A stretch of 64,000 bases of DNA, taken from positions 882,501 to 946,500 of the forward strand of contig CATNEN010000034.1 of assembly GCA_950097015.1 (NCBI GenBank), written 5' to 3'. Within the stretch, counting starts at the first letter, position 1, and each line of letters starts with the position of its first letter. A program made the translations under genes and the position numbers. The notes beneath the pieces are model-generated. The model was given only the letters and a program-made list of their open reading frames with translations. It made no database searches and was not told the origin of the DNA. The DNA is from Macrostomum hystrix (lineage: Eukaryota; Platyhelminthes; Macrostomidae). Positions 1 to 11,600 of this stretch are shown here, one piece after another.

Positions 1-205
1 GCCCAAGTTAACATAGCTCACGAAATCAGCCACAGAACAGAAACGAGAGTTTCCATCCGGAAGCAACATTTTTTGTCGGACCTGTTCTGGACTTAGAATC
101 AACTGCACTGATTTAATTGTTGTTTTGCTCGAGACAACTCTCAGCAGTGTAAAGCAAAGGATGCTTTACACTATGGTCCGAAAAATAGATTATGACAGCT
201 GATGA
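1..205. other. Unassigned sequence at window start
   Basis: No gene, RNA or repeat was recognised before the first minisatellite begins. Confidence 0.4.
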
Positions 206-1001
206 ACTGAAGGACAGGGTGGAGAACAGCTCAAGGACTGGGTGGAGAACAGCTCAAGGACAGGGTGGAGAACAGCTCAAGGACTGGGTGGAGAACAGCT
301 CAAGGACAGGGTGGAGAACAGCTCAAGGACAGGGTGGAGAACAGCTCAAGGACTGGGTGGAGAACAGCTCAAGGACAGGGTGGAGAACAGCTCAAGGACT
401 GGGTGGAGAACAGCTCAAGGACAGGGTGGAGAACAGCTCAAGGACTGGGTGGAGAACAGCTCAAGGACAGGGTGGAGAACAGCTCAAGGACAGGGTGGAG
501 AACAGCTCAAGGACTGGGTGGAGAACAGCTCAAGGACAGGGTGGAGAACAGCTCAAGGACTGGGTGGAGAACAGCTCAAGGACAGGGTGGAGAACAGCTC
601 AAGGACAGGGTGGAGAACAGCTCAAGGACTGGGTGGAGAACAGCTCAAGGACAGGGTGGAGAACAGCTCAAGGACTGGGTGGAGAACAGCTCAAGGACAG
701 GGTGGAGAACAGCTCAAGGACTGGGTGGAGAACAGCTCAAGGACAGGGTGGAGAACAGCTCAAGGACTGGGTGGAGAACAGCTCAAGGACAGGGTGGAGA
801 ACAGCTCAAGGACAGGGTGGAGAACAGCTCAAGGACTGGGTGGAGAACAGCTCAAGGACAGGGTGGAGAACAGCTCAAGGACAGGGTGGAGAACAGCTCA
901 AGGACAAGGTGGTGAACAGCTCAAGGACAGGGTAGAGAACAGCTCAAGGACAGGGTGGAGAACAGCTCAAGGACAGGGTGGAGAACAGCTCAAGGAGAAG
1001 G
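206..1001. repeat. Minisatellite, 23-bp unit
   Basis: About 34 head-to-tail copies of a 23-bp unit containing GGTGGAGAACAGCTCAAGG. The main variation is one position (ACAGG versus ACTGG), which alternates irregularly along the array. Because 23 is not a multiple of three, all three forward frames cycle through the same peptide and stay open. These frames are not genes. The array ends in a degenerate copy just before an SL-like relic at 1040. Confidence 0.95.
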
Positions 1002-1039
1002 AGATCACCTGCCTTCTCCGGCGAACTTTAAGATTCCAT

Positions 1040-1083
1040 CGGTAAAGACGGTCTCTGACTGCGATGTCTCAAGTTATTGCATA
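1040..1083 (+). pseudogene. Spliced-leader-like sequence (degenerate)
   Basis: The 44 bases share the core GTAAAGACGGTCTC and the tail TTATTGCAT with the spliced leader I recall for Macrostomum lignano. They differ at about five positions, including the final ATG, which is ATA here. No GT donor follows directly and no Sm-like site was seen downstream, so this is not a working SL RNA gene. It is probably a pseudogene or the 5' end of a retrocopied trans-spliced mRNA. What follows (1084-1300) was not recognised. Confidence 0.6.
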
Positions 1084-1784
1084 CAAATAAACTAAATCGA
1101 AGTTATCCTGTAATCCTGCGTTCCGATCGGTAAGTGCTGCATTCGTGTCTGTCCTTTCGGAGTGCCAGGCCTGTACGGAGTACTGTATCTTACTTAGAAC
1201 TGTGTGATTATATTGATTATTCGTATTATACTTAATAGTACTGTAGGCCGGACATCCCAAACCGACCACAGTCACTACAATAGATTGCTTACTCAGAAAT
1301 CACAATTCATAATTCACTGTTTGCCTCGGTAAAAGAAATGCATGGGCAACCCTATTGGTCTCGAACGGACCCATTTAATTAACAAAGAGCCCGCGAGGAC
1401 ACACCTCAGGCAACGGGTGTCAGGTGACAATGGTGGCGAGTTAGTTACTGACAGGATGCAGATGAAGCTGGTGTAGCTAATCAGGCAGTCGCACGGATAT
1501 TGAGCAACAGGAGATGCATCAACTGGACATCAAAGAGACCGGCCTACAAGACTCGGTCCCTGCCTCACAGCAGTTTTGCGCAGTGAGGAAGAACAGGAAG
1601 AGGGGAAATTTTCCCACCTAATTAGAAATAAAACCGCATCCACTCTCCCGCATTGAATATTTGCCTCGATTTTATCACTTTGAGTCTCAGCTCAAAATGG
1701 GATGTGACTATGGTTACTGACAAACTGGAAGAAAGTTATCTAACCGTCTGAGATCATTGCTTTGGGTAGCCGTGATTGGACAAG
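1084..1784. other. Unassigned intergenic sequence
   Basis: No convincing coding exon, tRNA or repeat. It is moderately GC-balanced, with short frames only. Confidence 0.4.
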
Positions 1785-3292
1785 CAGAGATGAAGGGATC
1801 CACATGTGTGAGATGAAGGGATTGGGAAACTGGGATTCACTTGTGAGAGATGAAGGGATTGGGAAACTGGGATTCACTTGTGTGAGATGAAGGGATTGGG
1901 AAAGACGGATTCACTTGTGTGAGATGAAGGGATTGGGAAACTGGGATTCACTTGTGTGAGATGAAGGGATTGGGAAAGAGGGATTCACTTGTGTGAGATG
2001 AAGGGATTGGGAAAGACGGATTCACTTGTGTGAGATGAAGGGATTGGGAAACTGGGATCCACTTGTGTGAGATGAAGGGATTGGGAAACTGGGATTCACT
2101 TGTGTGAGATGAAGGGATTGGGAAAGACGGATTCACTTGTGTGAGATGAAGGGATTGGGAAAGAGGGATCCACATGTGTGAGATGAAGGGATTGGGAAAG
2201 AGGGATCCACATGTGTGAGATGAAGGGATTGGGAAAGAGGGATTCACTTGTGTGAGATGAAGGGATTGGGAAACTGGGATTCACTTGTGTGAGATGAAGG
2301 GATTGGGAAACTGGGATTCACTTGTGTGAGATGAAGGGATTGGGAAACTGGGATTCACTTGTGTGAGATGAAGGGATTGGGAAACTGGGATTCACTTGTG
2401 TGAGATGAAGGGATTGGGAAAGAGGGATCCACATGTGTGAGATGAAGGGATTGGGAAAGAGGGATTCACTTGTGTGAGATGAAGGGATTGGGAAAGAGGG
2501 ATTCACTTGTGTGAGATGAAGGGATTGGGAAACTGGGATTCACTTGTGTGAGATGAAGGGATTGGGAAACTGGGATTCACTTGTGTGAGATGAAGGGATT
2601 GGGAAAGAGGGATTCACTTGTGTGAGATGAAGGGATTGGGAAACTGGGATTCACTTGTGTGAGATGAAGGGATTGGGAAACTGGGATTCACTTGTGTGAG
2701 ATGAAGGGATTGGGAAACTGGGATTCACTTGTGTGAGATGAAGGGATTGGGAAACTGGGATTCACTTGTGTGAGATGAAGGGATTGGGAAACTGGGATTC
2801 ACTTGTGTGAGATGAAGGGATTGGGAAACTGGGATTCACTTGTGTGAGATGAAGGGATTGGGAAAGAGGGATTCACTTGTGTGAGATGAAGGGATTGGGA
2901 AACTGGGATTCACTTGTGTGAGATGAAGGGATTGGGAAAGAGGGATTCACTTGTGTGAGATGAAGGGATTGGGAAAGAGGGATTCACTTGTGTGAGATGA
3001 AGGGATTGGGAAACAGGGATTCACTTGTGTGAGATGAAGGGATTGGGAAACTGGGATTTACTTGTGTGAGATGAAGGGATTGGGAAACTGGGATTCACTT
3101 GTGTGAGATGAAGGGATTGGGAAACAGGGATTCACTTGTGTGAGATGAAGGGATTGGGAAAGAGGGATTCACTTGTGTGAGATGAAGGGATTGGGAAAGA
3201 GGGATTCACTTGTGTGAGATGAAGGGATTGGGAAAGAGGGATTCACTTGTGTGAGATGAAGGGATTGGGAAACAGGGATTCATTTGTGAAAC
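1785..3292. repeat. Minisatellite, 37-bp unit (family A)
   Basis: About 40 copies of a 37-bp unit with the core GAGATGAAGGGATTGGGAAA followed by a variable trinucleotide (CTG, GAG, CAG or GAC) and GGATTCAC. Variants such as GGATCCACATG are scattered through the first half. Reverse-strand open frames of 60-100 aa here are by-products of the repeat. Confidence 0.95.
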
Positions 3293-3967
3293 GATAGAGA
3301 AGCAAGGGTTCAATTGTGTGATCAAGTCGTATGAGGACCATAAAGGCTAAGTCGAGATTAGGGGACTAAGAAGCTGAAGCTGTGTCAGTAGCAAAACAAA
3401 CCAAGAGAGAAATGCAGAGTTGTGCCCAACGGGTGCAGCGGAGTGAGGTTATAAAACTAGTCGTAAGCGAAACTTGTCAATCATTTATTTATTAATTGAA
3501 CTAACTCGTTTAGTTTAGGGCTATCAACTATTAAACGCTTTAGCGACACCCGAGAGTTTTCTTACGTTTCCATCATACTACTGGAAGTACTCGTATAAAG
3601 AACAGGAATTTTTATTGTTGCACTTGTATGCAAAATATTTAAAAACTAAATGCAATCAATAATCAGCATGTTTCAACATCGATAGGACAGGCAGTGGTGC
3701 TTCAGCAATGCTAGAAACTCAATGCTACAAATTCATATATGTACTTCAGTATTTTTATTCGTTTATCACAAAATACTAAGACTGAATTGTTCCAAACGCA
3801 CTAAGGGAACACAGAACAAGACGGGGATCTTATGATACATTAGATCAATAAATTAATCAGTTAGACGGGCTTGGAGACAAGGAGCAGCAGGATAAATAAA
3901 GGAGTGCATGCAGGTACCAGTTAGTGAAGCTATATAGGAAACAAATGCCTAGACAGGGAATAGAGAC
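3293..3967. other. Unassigned AT-rich spacer between two 37-bp arrays
   Basis: No gene or RNA recognised. Its last 10-20 bases grade into the next array. Confidence 0.4.
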
Positions 3968-4446
3968 TCCATTATCGGAAAAGAAGGGACTGGGAAGCAG
4001 TGATTTCATAATCAGAAAAGAAGGGATTGGGAAGCAGTGATTTCATAATCAGAAAAGAAGGGATTGGGAAGCAGTGATTTGATAATCAGAAAAGAAGGGA
4101 TTGGGAAGCAGTGATTTGATAATCAGAAAAGAAGGGATTGGGAAGCAGTGATTTGATAATCGGAAAAGAAGGGACTGGGAAGCAGTGATTTGATAATCAG
4201 AAAAGAAGGGATTGGGAAGCAGTGATTTGATAATCAGAAAAGAAGGGACTGGGAAGCAGTGATTTGATAATCAGAAAAGAAGGGATTGGGAAGCAGTGAT
4301 TTGATAATCAGAAAAGAAGGGATTGGGAAGCGGTGATTTGATAATCAGAAAAGAAGGGATTGGGAAGCAGTGATTTGATAATCAGAAAAGAAGGGACTGG
4401 GAAGCAGTGATTTGATAATCAGAAAAGAAGGGATTGGGAAGCAGGT
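3968..4446. repeat. Minisatellite, 37-bp unit (family B)
   Basis: About 13 copies of a 37-bp unit containing AGAAAAGAAGGGATTGGGAA then GCAGTGATTTGATAATC. It has the same length as the array at 1785-3292 and shares the core GAAGGGATTGGGAA with it, so the two are probably related. Confidence 0.93.
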
Positions 4447-5635
4447 TTTATATAATCCGATTACGACATAAACATATTTGGGGTGAAACAAGCTCTACAA
4501 ACACATACTGCTATAACATGCAAAAGCTGAAAACAAATACAAACAAAATGTTTTACTAATAGCTAATTTAATAAAATGAGAACAAAGAATCGGTTAGAAT
4601 AAGTAACAAAAAAAAACAAATATTTCAAATGAAATTTAACAGACAGCTCACAGAGCCGATTGAAACAGGCCACAGGCCACTTCCTGGCTGCATGGATACT
4701 ACTTGCAACATTTATAGCGACTGTGTAACTCTTGACAAGAACAACAATAAAATATTGCACAACTTAAGAAAACAGTATAAGAACAGTAGTTAAAAGACCT
4801 GACACACAAGCATTCAGGCTTTGCAAATATTTTGTGCCTGTTTGTGAGTGTGCATGAACTCTTCACTGAAGGCAGCAAAACAGAGAGGCCAAAATTGTAT
4901 TGCATGTACAGCCAAACCTCCCACTCTCCGTCTATCTGTCTGTCTATCTATCTATCTATCTACCTATCTACCTATCTATCTATCTATCTATCATCTATCT
5001 ATTAGCGGGATAGCCAGTCAGCCTGAAGTCCCAGGAAAGTCATAGGAAAATGGGAGGTTTGTCTCACCAGAATCTGCATTCAAAGACTTCAATGACTAAT
5101 GCAACACGTTGATTACAAGGACAGTCAGGAAAGCAGACACAATGAGAAAATAAATAGGGGATTTTAGGGTTAGGGGATTCGCAGTTAGGGAGGGATTTTT
5201 TAACCCTGAGAAGGGACGAAAGAACAAATAAACCCAGTGTGGAGTAATAAAGACAGAGAGCAACAGTTTAAATAAACAAAACAAACATTATCAAGCAAAG
5301 TGCGAACAGAGTGAACGAACGAAAGGAACAGTTGTCATTATCATCACTATTAAATGGGATTTTTTCGTTACCATAGTAATATATCTCTTTTATAAAATGT
5401 CTATTTTAGCTAAAAGTTTAGACTTATTTTAATTACAGCTTTAACAGGCAAGAATGCGATGGCGCTGAGCACATGCGAATGAAAAGAACCCGCCCAGGAT
5501 CACCCAGAAGCTCGTTTTCAAAAAGCGCCTACAAAAAAACAAGGAGGACAACAACAACAGACTAGAAAAAAAAACAGAACGCCAAGCGAACAATAAAAAC
5601 TAAATTGACAAATCGGAATCGAACGCACAATACCG
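4447..5635. other. AT-rich sequence downstream of the nuclear receptor gene
   Basis: Includes an interrupted TCTA/TACC microsatellite at about 4928-4998. No further coding exon was recognised. It lies 3' of the minus-strand receptor gene and should contain that gene's 3' UTR, but I could not assign a poly(A) signal. Confidence 0.4.
4928..4998. repeat. TCTA-type microsatellite
   Basis: A tetranucleotide run of TCTA with interspersed TACC and TCTG units, ending in TCATCTATCTATT. Confidence 0.9.
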
Positions 5636-8600
5636 TCAGCTAGCCTGAGTCACTTCCCGCACTAGAGGATTAAGCGACTCAACTGACAACAGCTTGGTGA
5701 AGTCGGTCATCTTGCTCTCCACTGTGCGCATGTCAACAAAGGTGAGTAGCAGGCGCGGATAGGCTCGCATGGCCTCGGCGACTCCGTATTTGAAGGCCAG
5801 GTATTTTTTGAGCAGCATTGAGTAGGCGGACTGGGCGGCGTCGATTGGGCCGCGAACTGACGCCGGCATGGTGTCCGAGTTGAATAGCTTCAGGGCCAGC
5901 ATCAGCATCTTCACCAAATCGTCTTGGCAGCTAAGCCGGTCCAATTGGTCAAAAACGTTCTCAGCGTTGGCACGATACTGCTCAAGATCGGCAACGGTCA
6001 ATTCGCTGGCCTCTGGCCTGGCGCAGATGATGGCGGAGACAGCGGCTGCCAGCTCCTGCATCAGGGAGACACCACTGGCTGCCGCGGGTTTGCAGAAGAA
6101 CGACCAGTAGAGTATTACCAGGCCGTAGATGTTCACCTGAGGGTGATTGGGTGGCGGGGGAAACTAATTGCTTTGAGGAGAGCACGAATAACACATAGGA
6201 AGCACATCTTAGGGATATGGGGAAAGGGGAAGATATCTCTGAAAATGCAAAACACAAATCTTGCGAATTAGGTAAAATAATAGATTACACCTGCCTCAAT
6301 TGGGTCAGATGTGCAGCCCACAGCACAGCCGCAGCAATTGCGCGGCGCATCTGAACGCTGCGTACGGCTGTTCAGTCCATGGACTGGGGGGACGCCACAC
6401 TAACCCTCAATTACCCCGGCTAAGCTTGAAACAGCTGGTTGAACTGAGTGCGGAAATGGAGAATTGAGTGCTTTGCTAATTGACACAAAACTTTCCATTG
6501 GAGTCGGAAATCGAATCCCCGACATTTAAAACGTGAGTCCGACCCTCAAACTATTAGGCTACAACGAGGAAACATATGAGGACTGAGGATGAAATGAAAA
6601 TTTGCTCACCTTCAGCATGAGTATCTGGGAGTCCTTCTCAACCTCTGAGAAGTTCGGTATTAGCTTCACGACTGAGATGATGCGCCTAATGCAGGCGTCC
6701 ATCTGGTTGAAGGCCTGCTCAAGGCGGCCGACGCCGCCATCGGCGACGCCTCGGTCTAGCAGGCCGCACTCCTCGGCGGCCAGAGCTTCTCGAACCCGAC
6801 TGACGGCCTCCTCGAGGCTGGCGAGGCAGTCCTGGTCCGGTCCGGTCAGTTGCGTCTCCCAGCGACGGCCGGCGCCGACGCCAACAGCCCAGGCGGCCGC
6901 CAGCTCAGATAGCGGCGGCTGGTCTGCCACGCATGCGCCTGCTGCTGAAGACGACGATGGCGACGGGTCCAAATCAACGACTGAAGCGGAGGCGCCATTC
7001 GGAGCTCTCTGGGACTGATAGTTCTGCTGCTGCTGCTGCCGATGGCGCTGCACTGAGCGTCGCTGGCCTAAGAGTGACAATATGCTCTGATTTTCTTACT
7101 CATCAACATCATTTTAAGAGGCTTTAAACAATTACGAGTATACGAGACTTTCAAGTGATTCTGTAGCGAGAAAGGGCGACTCTGCTAGGATTAAGGGCGA
7201 ATTCTATTAGGCTTAAGGGGCCTTTCTATAGGATTAAGGACCATTCTATTAGGATTAAGAGGCCATTCTATTAGGATTAAGAGGCCATTCTCATAGGATT
7301 AAGGGGCCGTTTTCGTTAGATTAAGGGGCCATTCTCGTAGGACAAAGGGGCCATTCTCGTAGGACAAAGGGGCCATTCTCGTAGGACAAAGGGGCCATTC
7401 TCGTAGGATTAAGGGTTCCATTTTCGTAGGACTAAGGGGCCATTCTCGTAGGATTAGGGGCCATTCTCGTAGGATTAAGGGGCCATTCTCTTAGGACTAC
7501 GTGGCCATTCTCGTAGGATAAAGGGGCCATTCTCGTAGGATTAAGGGGACATTCTCGTAGGATTAAGGGGACATTCTCGTAGGATTAAGGGGCGAATTGT
7601 GGTATGATTAAGGGGCCATTCTCGTAGGATTAGGGGCCATTCTCGTAGGATTAAGGGGCAATTGTGGTATGATTAAGGGGCCATTCTCGTAGGATTAAAA
7701 AGAGCCATTCTCGTTGGATTAAGGGGCCATTCTCGTTGGATTAAGGGGCCATTCTCGTATGATTAAGGGGCGATTCAAGCTGGATTAGAGGCCATTCTCG
7801 TTGGATTATGGGCGATTCTAGTAAGATTAAGAGGCCATTCTCGAAGGATTAAGGGGCCATTCGCAAAATACGCTCGCATATGTACGGGATAGCATGGGAT
7901 ATAACTAGTGCGTTTCACCGTGGGATTCCATGCGATCCTGCTGCATGAATGATTGATTGTTCTGTTAACCGAGTAAAAATATTTATTCTTCTTCGTATCC
8001 CGAAAGACGCGGCAGACGAATAACTTTTTTTCTCTCTATTTCCTATTTTCCAGCCGGCAGCAAGTAAATTCGAACGGGCATTGCAATAATTGGAGGCTGC
8101 AATTTGTCTGCGAGGAACGATTTGCACCTGCGACATTATTTATAAATAAGCCCGTGCTTAAAGCCCTATTTAACAAAGCATGGATTGGCTAAACTAGCAT
8201 TCATAGCTCAGTCAACATGTTTCAGTCGGCGAAAATAAAAACCTGTATAAAAAAGTTAGGTACAAATCCACACTGATATTCGAAAATGGATAGGTAAAAT
8301 TAGACTTCTATAGTAGAATTTGAGTAGATGGGTATCTTTTGGACTTCTATGGTAGGATTTGAGTAGATGGGGATCTTTTGGACTTCTATGGTAGGATTTG
8401 AGTTGATGGGGATTTTTTGGACTTTTATGGTAGAATTTGAGTTGATGGGGATCTTTTGGACTTTTATGGTAGGATTTGAGTTGATGGGTATCTTTTGGAC
8501 TTATTTGGTAGGATTTGAGTAGATGGGTATCTTTTGGACTTATTTGGTAGGATTTGAGTTGATGGGTATCTTTTGGACTTATTTGGTAGGATTTGAGTAG

Positions 8601-11600
8601 ATGGGTATCTTTTGGACTTATTTGGTAGGATTTGAGTTGATGGGTATCTTTTGGACTTATTTGGTAGGATTTGAGTAGATGGGGATCTTTTGGACTTTTA
8701 TGGTAGGATTTGAGTAGATGGGTATCTTTTGGACTTATTTGGTAGGATTTGAGTAGATGGGTATCTTTTGGACTTATTTGGTAGGATTTGAGTAGATGGG
8801 GATCTTTTGGACTTTTATGGTAGGATTTGAGTAGATGGGTATCTTTTGGACTTATTTGGTAGGATTTGAGTAGATGGGGATCTTTTGGACTTTTATGGTA
8901 GGATTTGAGTTGATGGGTATCTTTTGGACTTTTATGGTAGGATTTGAGTTGATGGGGATCTTTTGGACTTCTATGGTAGGATTTGAGTTGATGGGGATCT
9001 TTTGGACTTTTATGGTAGGATTTGAGTTGATGGGTATCTTTTGGACTTATTTGGTAGGATTTGAGTAGATGGGTATCTTTTGGACTTATTTGGTAGGATT
9101 TGAGTAGATGGGGATCTTTTGGACTTTTATGGTAGGATTTGAGTTGATGGGTATCTTTTGGACTTATTTGGTAGGATTTGAGTAGATGGGTATCTTTTGG
9201 ACTTATTTGGTAGGATTTGAGTAGATGGGGATCTTTTGGACTTTTATGGTAGGATTTGAGTTGATGGGTATCTTTTGGACTTATTTGGTAGGATTTGAGT
9301 AGATGGGTATCTTTTGGACTTATTTGGTAGGATTTGAGTAGATGGGGATCTTTTGGACTTATTTGGTAGGATTTGAGTAGATGGGTATCTTTTGGACTTC
9401 TATGGTAAGATTTGAGTAGATGGGGATCTTTTGGACTTCTATGGTAGGATTTGAGTTTATATATTTTGGGATTAATTTGACTTGTTTGCTAGTACTTTGC
9501 ATTTGCTATTCCTAAATTATTTGACTTTTAAAATGGGGGTTTAAAATAGCCGAAAAAAGTTTCTTACCTTGGGTCGATCGCGAGCCACCACACATCGATG
9601 TCGTCTCCCCGCTAGGCCCAACGCCGTCGCCTCCGTAGTCGCCGTCGCTGCTTCCATTTTTCATTCGGCGCTTTGGCTTGGCTCTCTGCTCCAGCTTCTC
9701 AGGTGGCAGAATCAGCTCCTTCTTCATGCCGACTAGCAGGCACTTCTCCAGCCTGCAGGTGGGGCAGTGCTTCCTCTGCGAGCCGCTAACGTCGCAGCCG
9801 CCGCCGCGCGAGCAGGGTTTGATCTTCTCCCGAGATTTCAAAGCGTTCCTGCGAAAGAAGGCCTTGCAGCTCTCGCAGGTTAGCCGGTCGAAATTGTAGC
9901 CGGACGCGGTCTCGCCGCACACGGCGCACACTCGCTGGTCCTCGGATATGCCGGCCTTGCGGCGCCGGGTTCGAACCACCGGCGACAGGCCTGGAGTTTT
10001 TTAAAGAGAATTGAGAAACCTAATACTTGGGGATCTGGGAATACCATGACTCTAATCTAGTCGATCAGTAACCTTGTGAAACCTCTCACTTTGAGTATAC
10101 CTGGGATTGTGAAACCTCTCACTTTGAGTATACCTGGGATTGTGAAACCTCTCACTTTGAGTATACCTGGGATTGTGAAACCTCAAACTTTGAGTATACC
10201 TGGGATTGTGAAACCTCAAACTTTCAGCATACCTGGGATTGTGAAACCTCATACTTTGAGCATACCTGGGATTGTGAAACCACAAACTTCCAGCATACCT
10301 GGGATTGTGAAACCTCAAACTTCCAGCATACCTGGGATTGTGAAACCTCAAACTTTGAGAATACCTGGGATTGTGAAACCTCAAACTTTGAGTATACCTG
10401 GGATTGTGAAACCTCAAACTTTCAGCATACCTGGGATTGTGAAACCTCATACTTTGAGCATACCTGGGATTGTGAAACCTCAAACTTCCAGCATACCTGG
10501 GATTGTGAAACCTCAAACTTTGAGAATACCTGGGATTGTGAAACCTCAAACTTTGAGGATACCTGGGATTGTGAAACCTCATACTTTGAGCATACCTGGG
10601 ATTGTGAAACCTCAAACTTCCAGCATACCTGGGATTGTGAAACCTCAAACTTTCAGCATACCTGGGATTGTGAAACCTCAAACTTTGAGAATACCTGGGA
10701 TTGTGAAACCTCAAACTTTCAGCATACCTGGGATTGTGAAACCTCAAACTTCCAGCATACCTGGGATTGTGAAACCTCAAACTTCCAGCATACCTGGGAT
10801 TGTGAAACCTCAAACTTCCAGCATACCTGGGATTGTGAAACCTCAAACTTTGAGAATACCTGGGATTGTGAAACCTCAAACTTTGAGAATACCTGGGATT
10901 GTGAAACCTCATACTTTGAGCATACCTGGGATTGTGAAACCTCAAACTTCCAGCATACCTGGGATTGTGAAACCTCAAACTTTCAGCATACCTGGGATTG
11001 TGAAACCTCAAACTTTGAGAATACCTGGGATTGTGAAACCTCATACTTTGAGCATTCCTGGGATTGTGAAACCTCAAACTTCCAGCATACCTGGGATTGT
11101 GAAACCTCAAACTTCCAGCATACCTGGGATTGTGAAACCTCAAACTTTCAGCATACCTGGGATTGTGAAACCTCAAACTTCCAGCATACCTGGGATTGTG
11201 AAACCTCAAACTTTGAGAATACCTGGGTTTGTGAAACCTCAAACTTTGAGAATACCTGGGATTGTGAAACCTCATACTTTGAGCATACCTGGGATTGTGA
11301 AACCTCAAACTTCCAGCATACCTGGGATTGTGAAACCTCAAACTTTGAGAATACCTGGGATTGTGAAACCTCAAACTTTGAGAATACCTGGGATTGTGAA
11401 ACCTCATACTTTGAGCATACCTGGGATTGTGAAACCTCAAACTTCCAGCATACCTGGGATTGTGAAACCTCAAACTTTCAGCATACCTGGGATTGTGAAA
11501 CCTCAAACTTTGAGAATACCTGGGATTGTGAAACCTCAAACTTTCAGCATACCTGGGATTGTGAAACCTCAAACTTTCAGCATACCTGGGATTATGAAAC

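Noticed and set aside
1040-1083. Functional spliced-leader RNA gene
   Set aside because: The ATG is altered, no GT donor follows and no Sm-binding site was seen, so it is recorded as a relic.
206-4446. CRISPR-like repeat arrays
   Set aside because: Repeats are contiguous without unique spacers, and the sequence is eukaryotic, so these are minisatellites.
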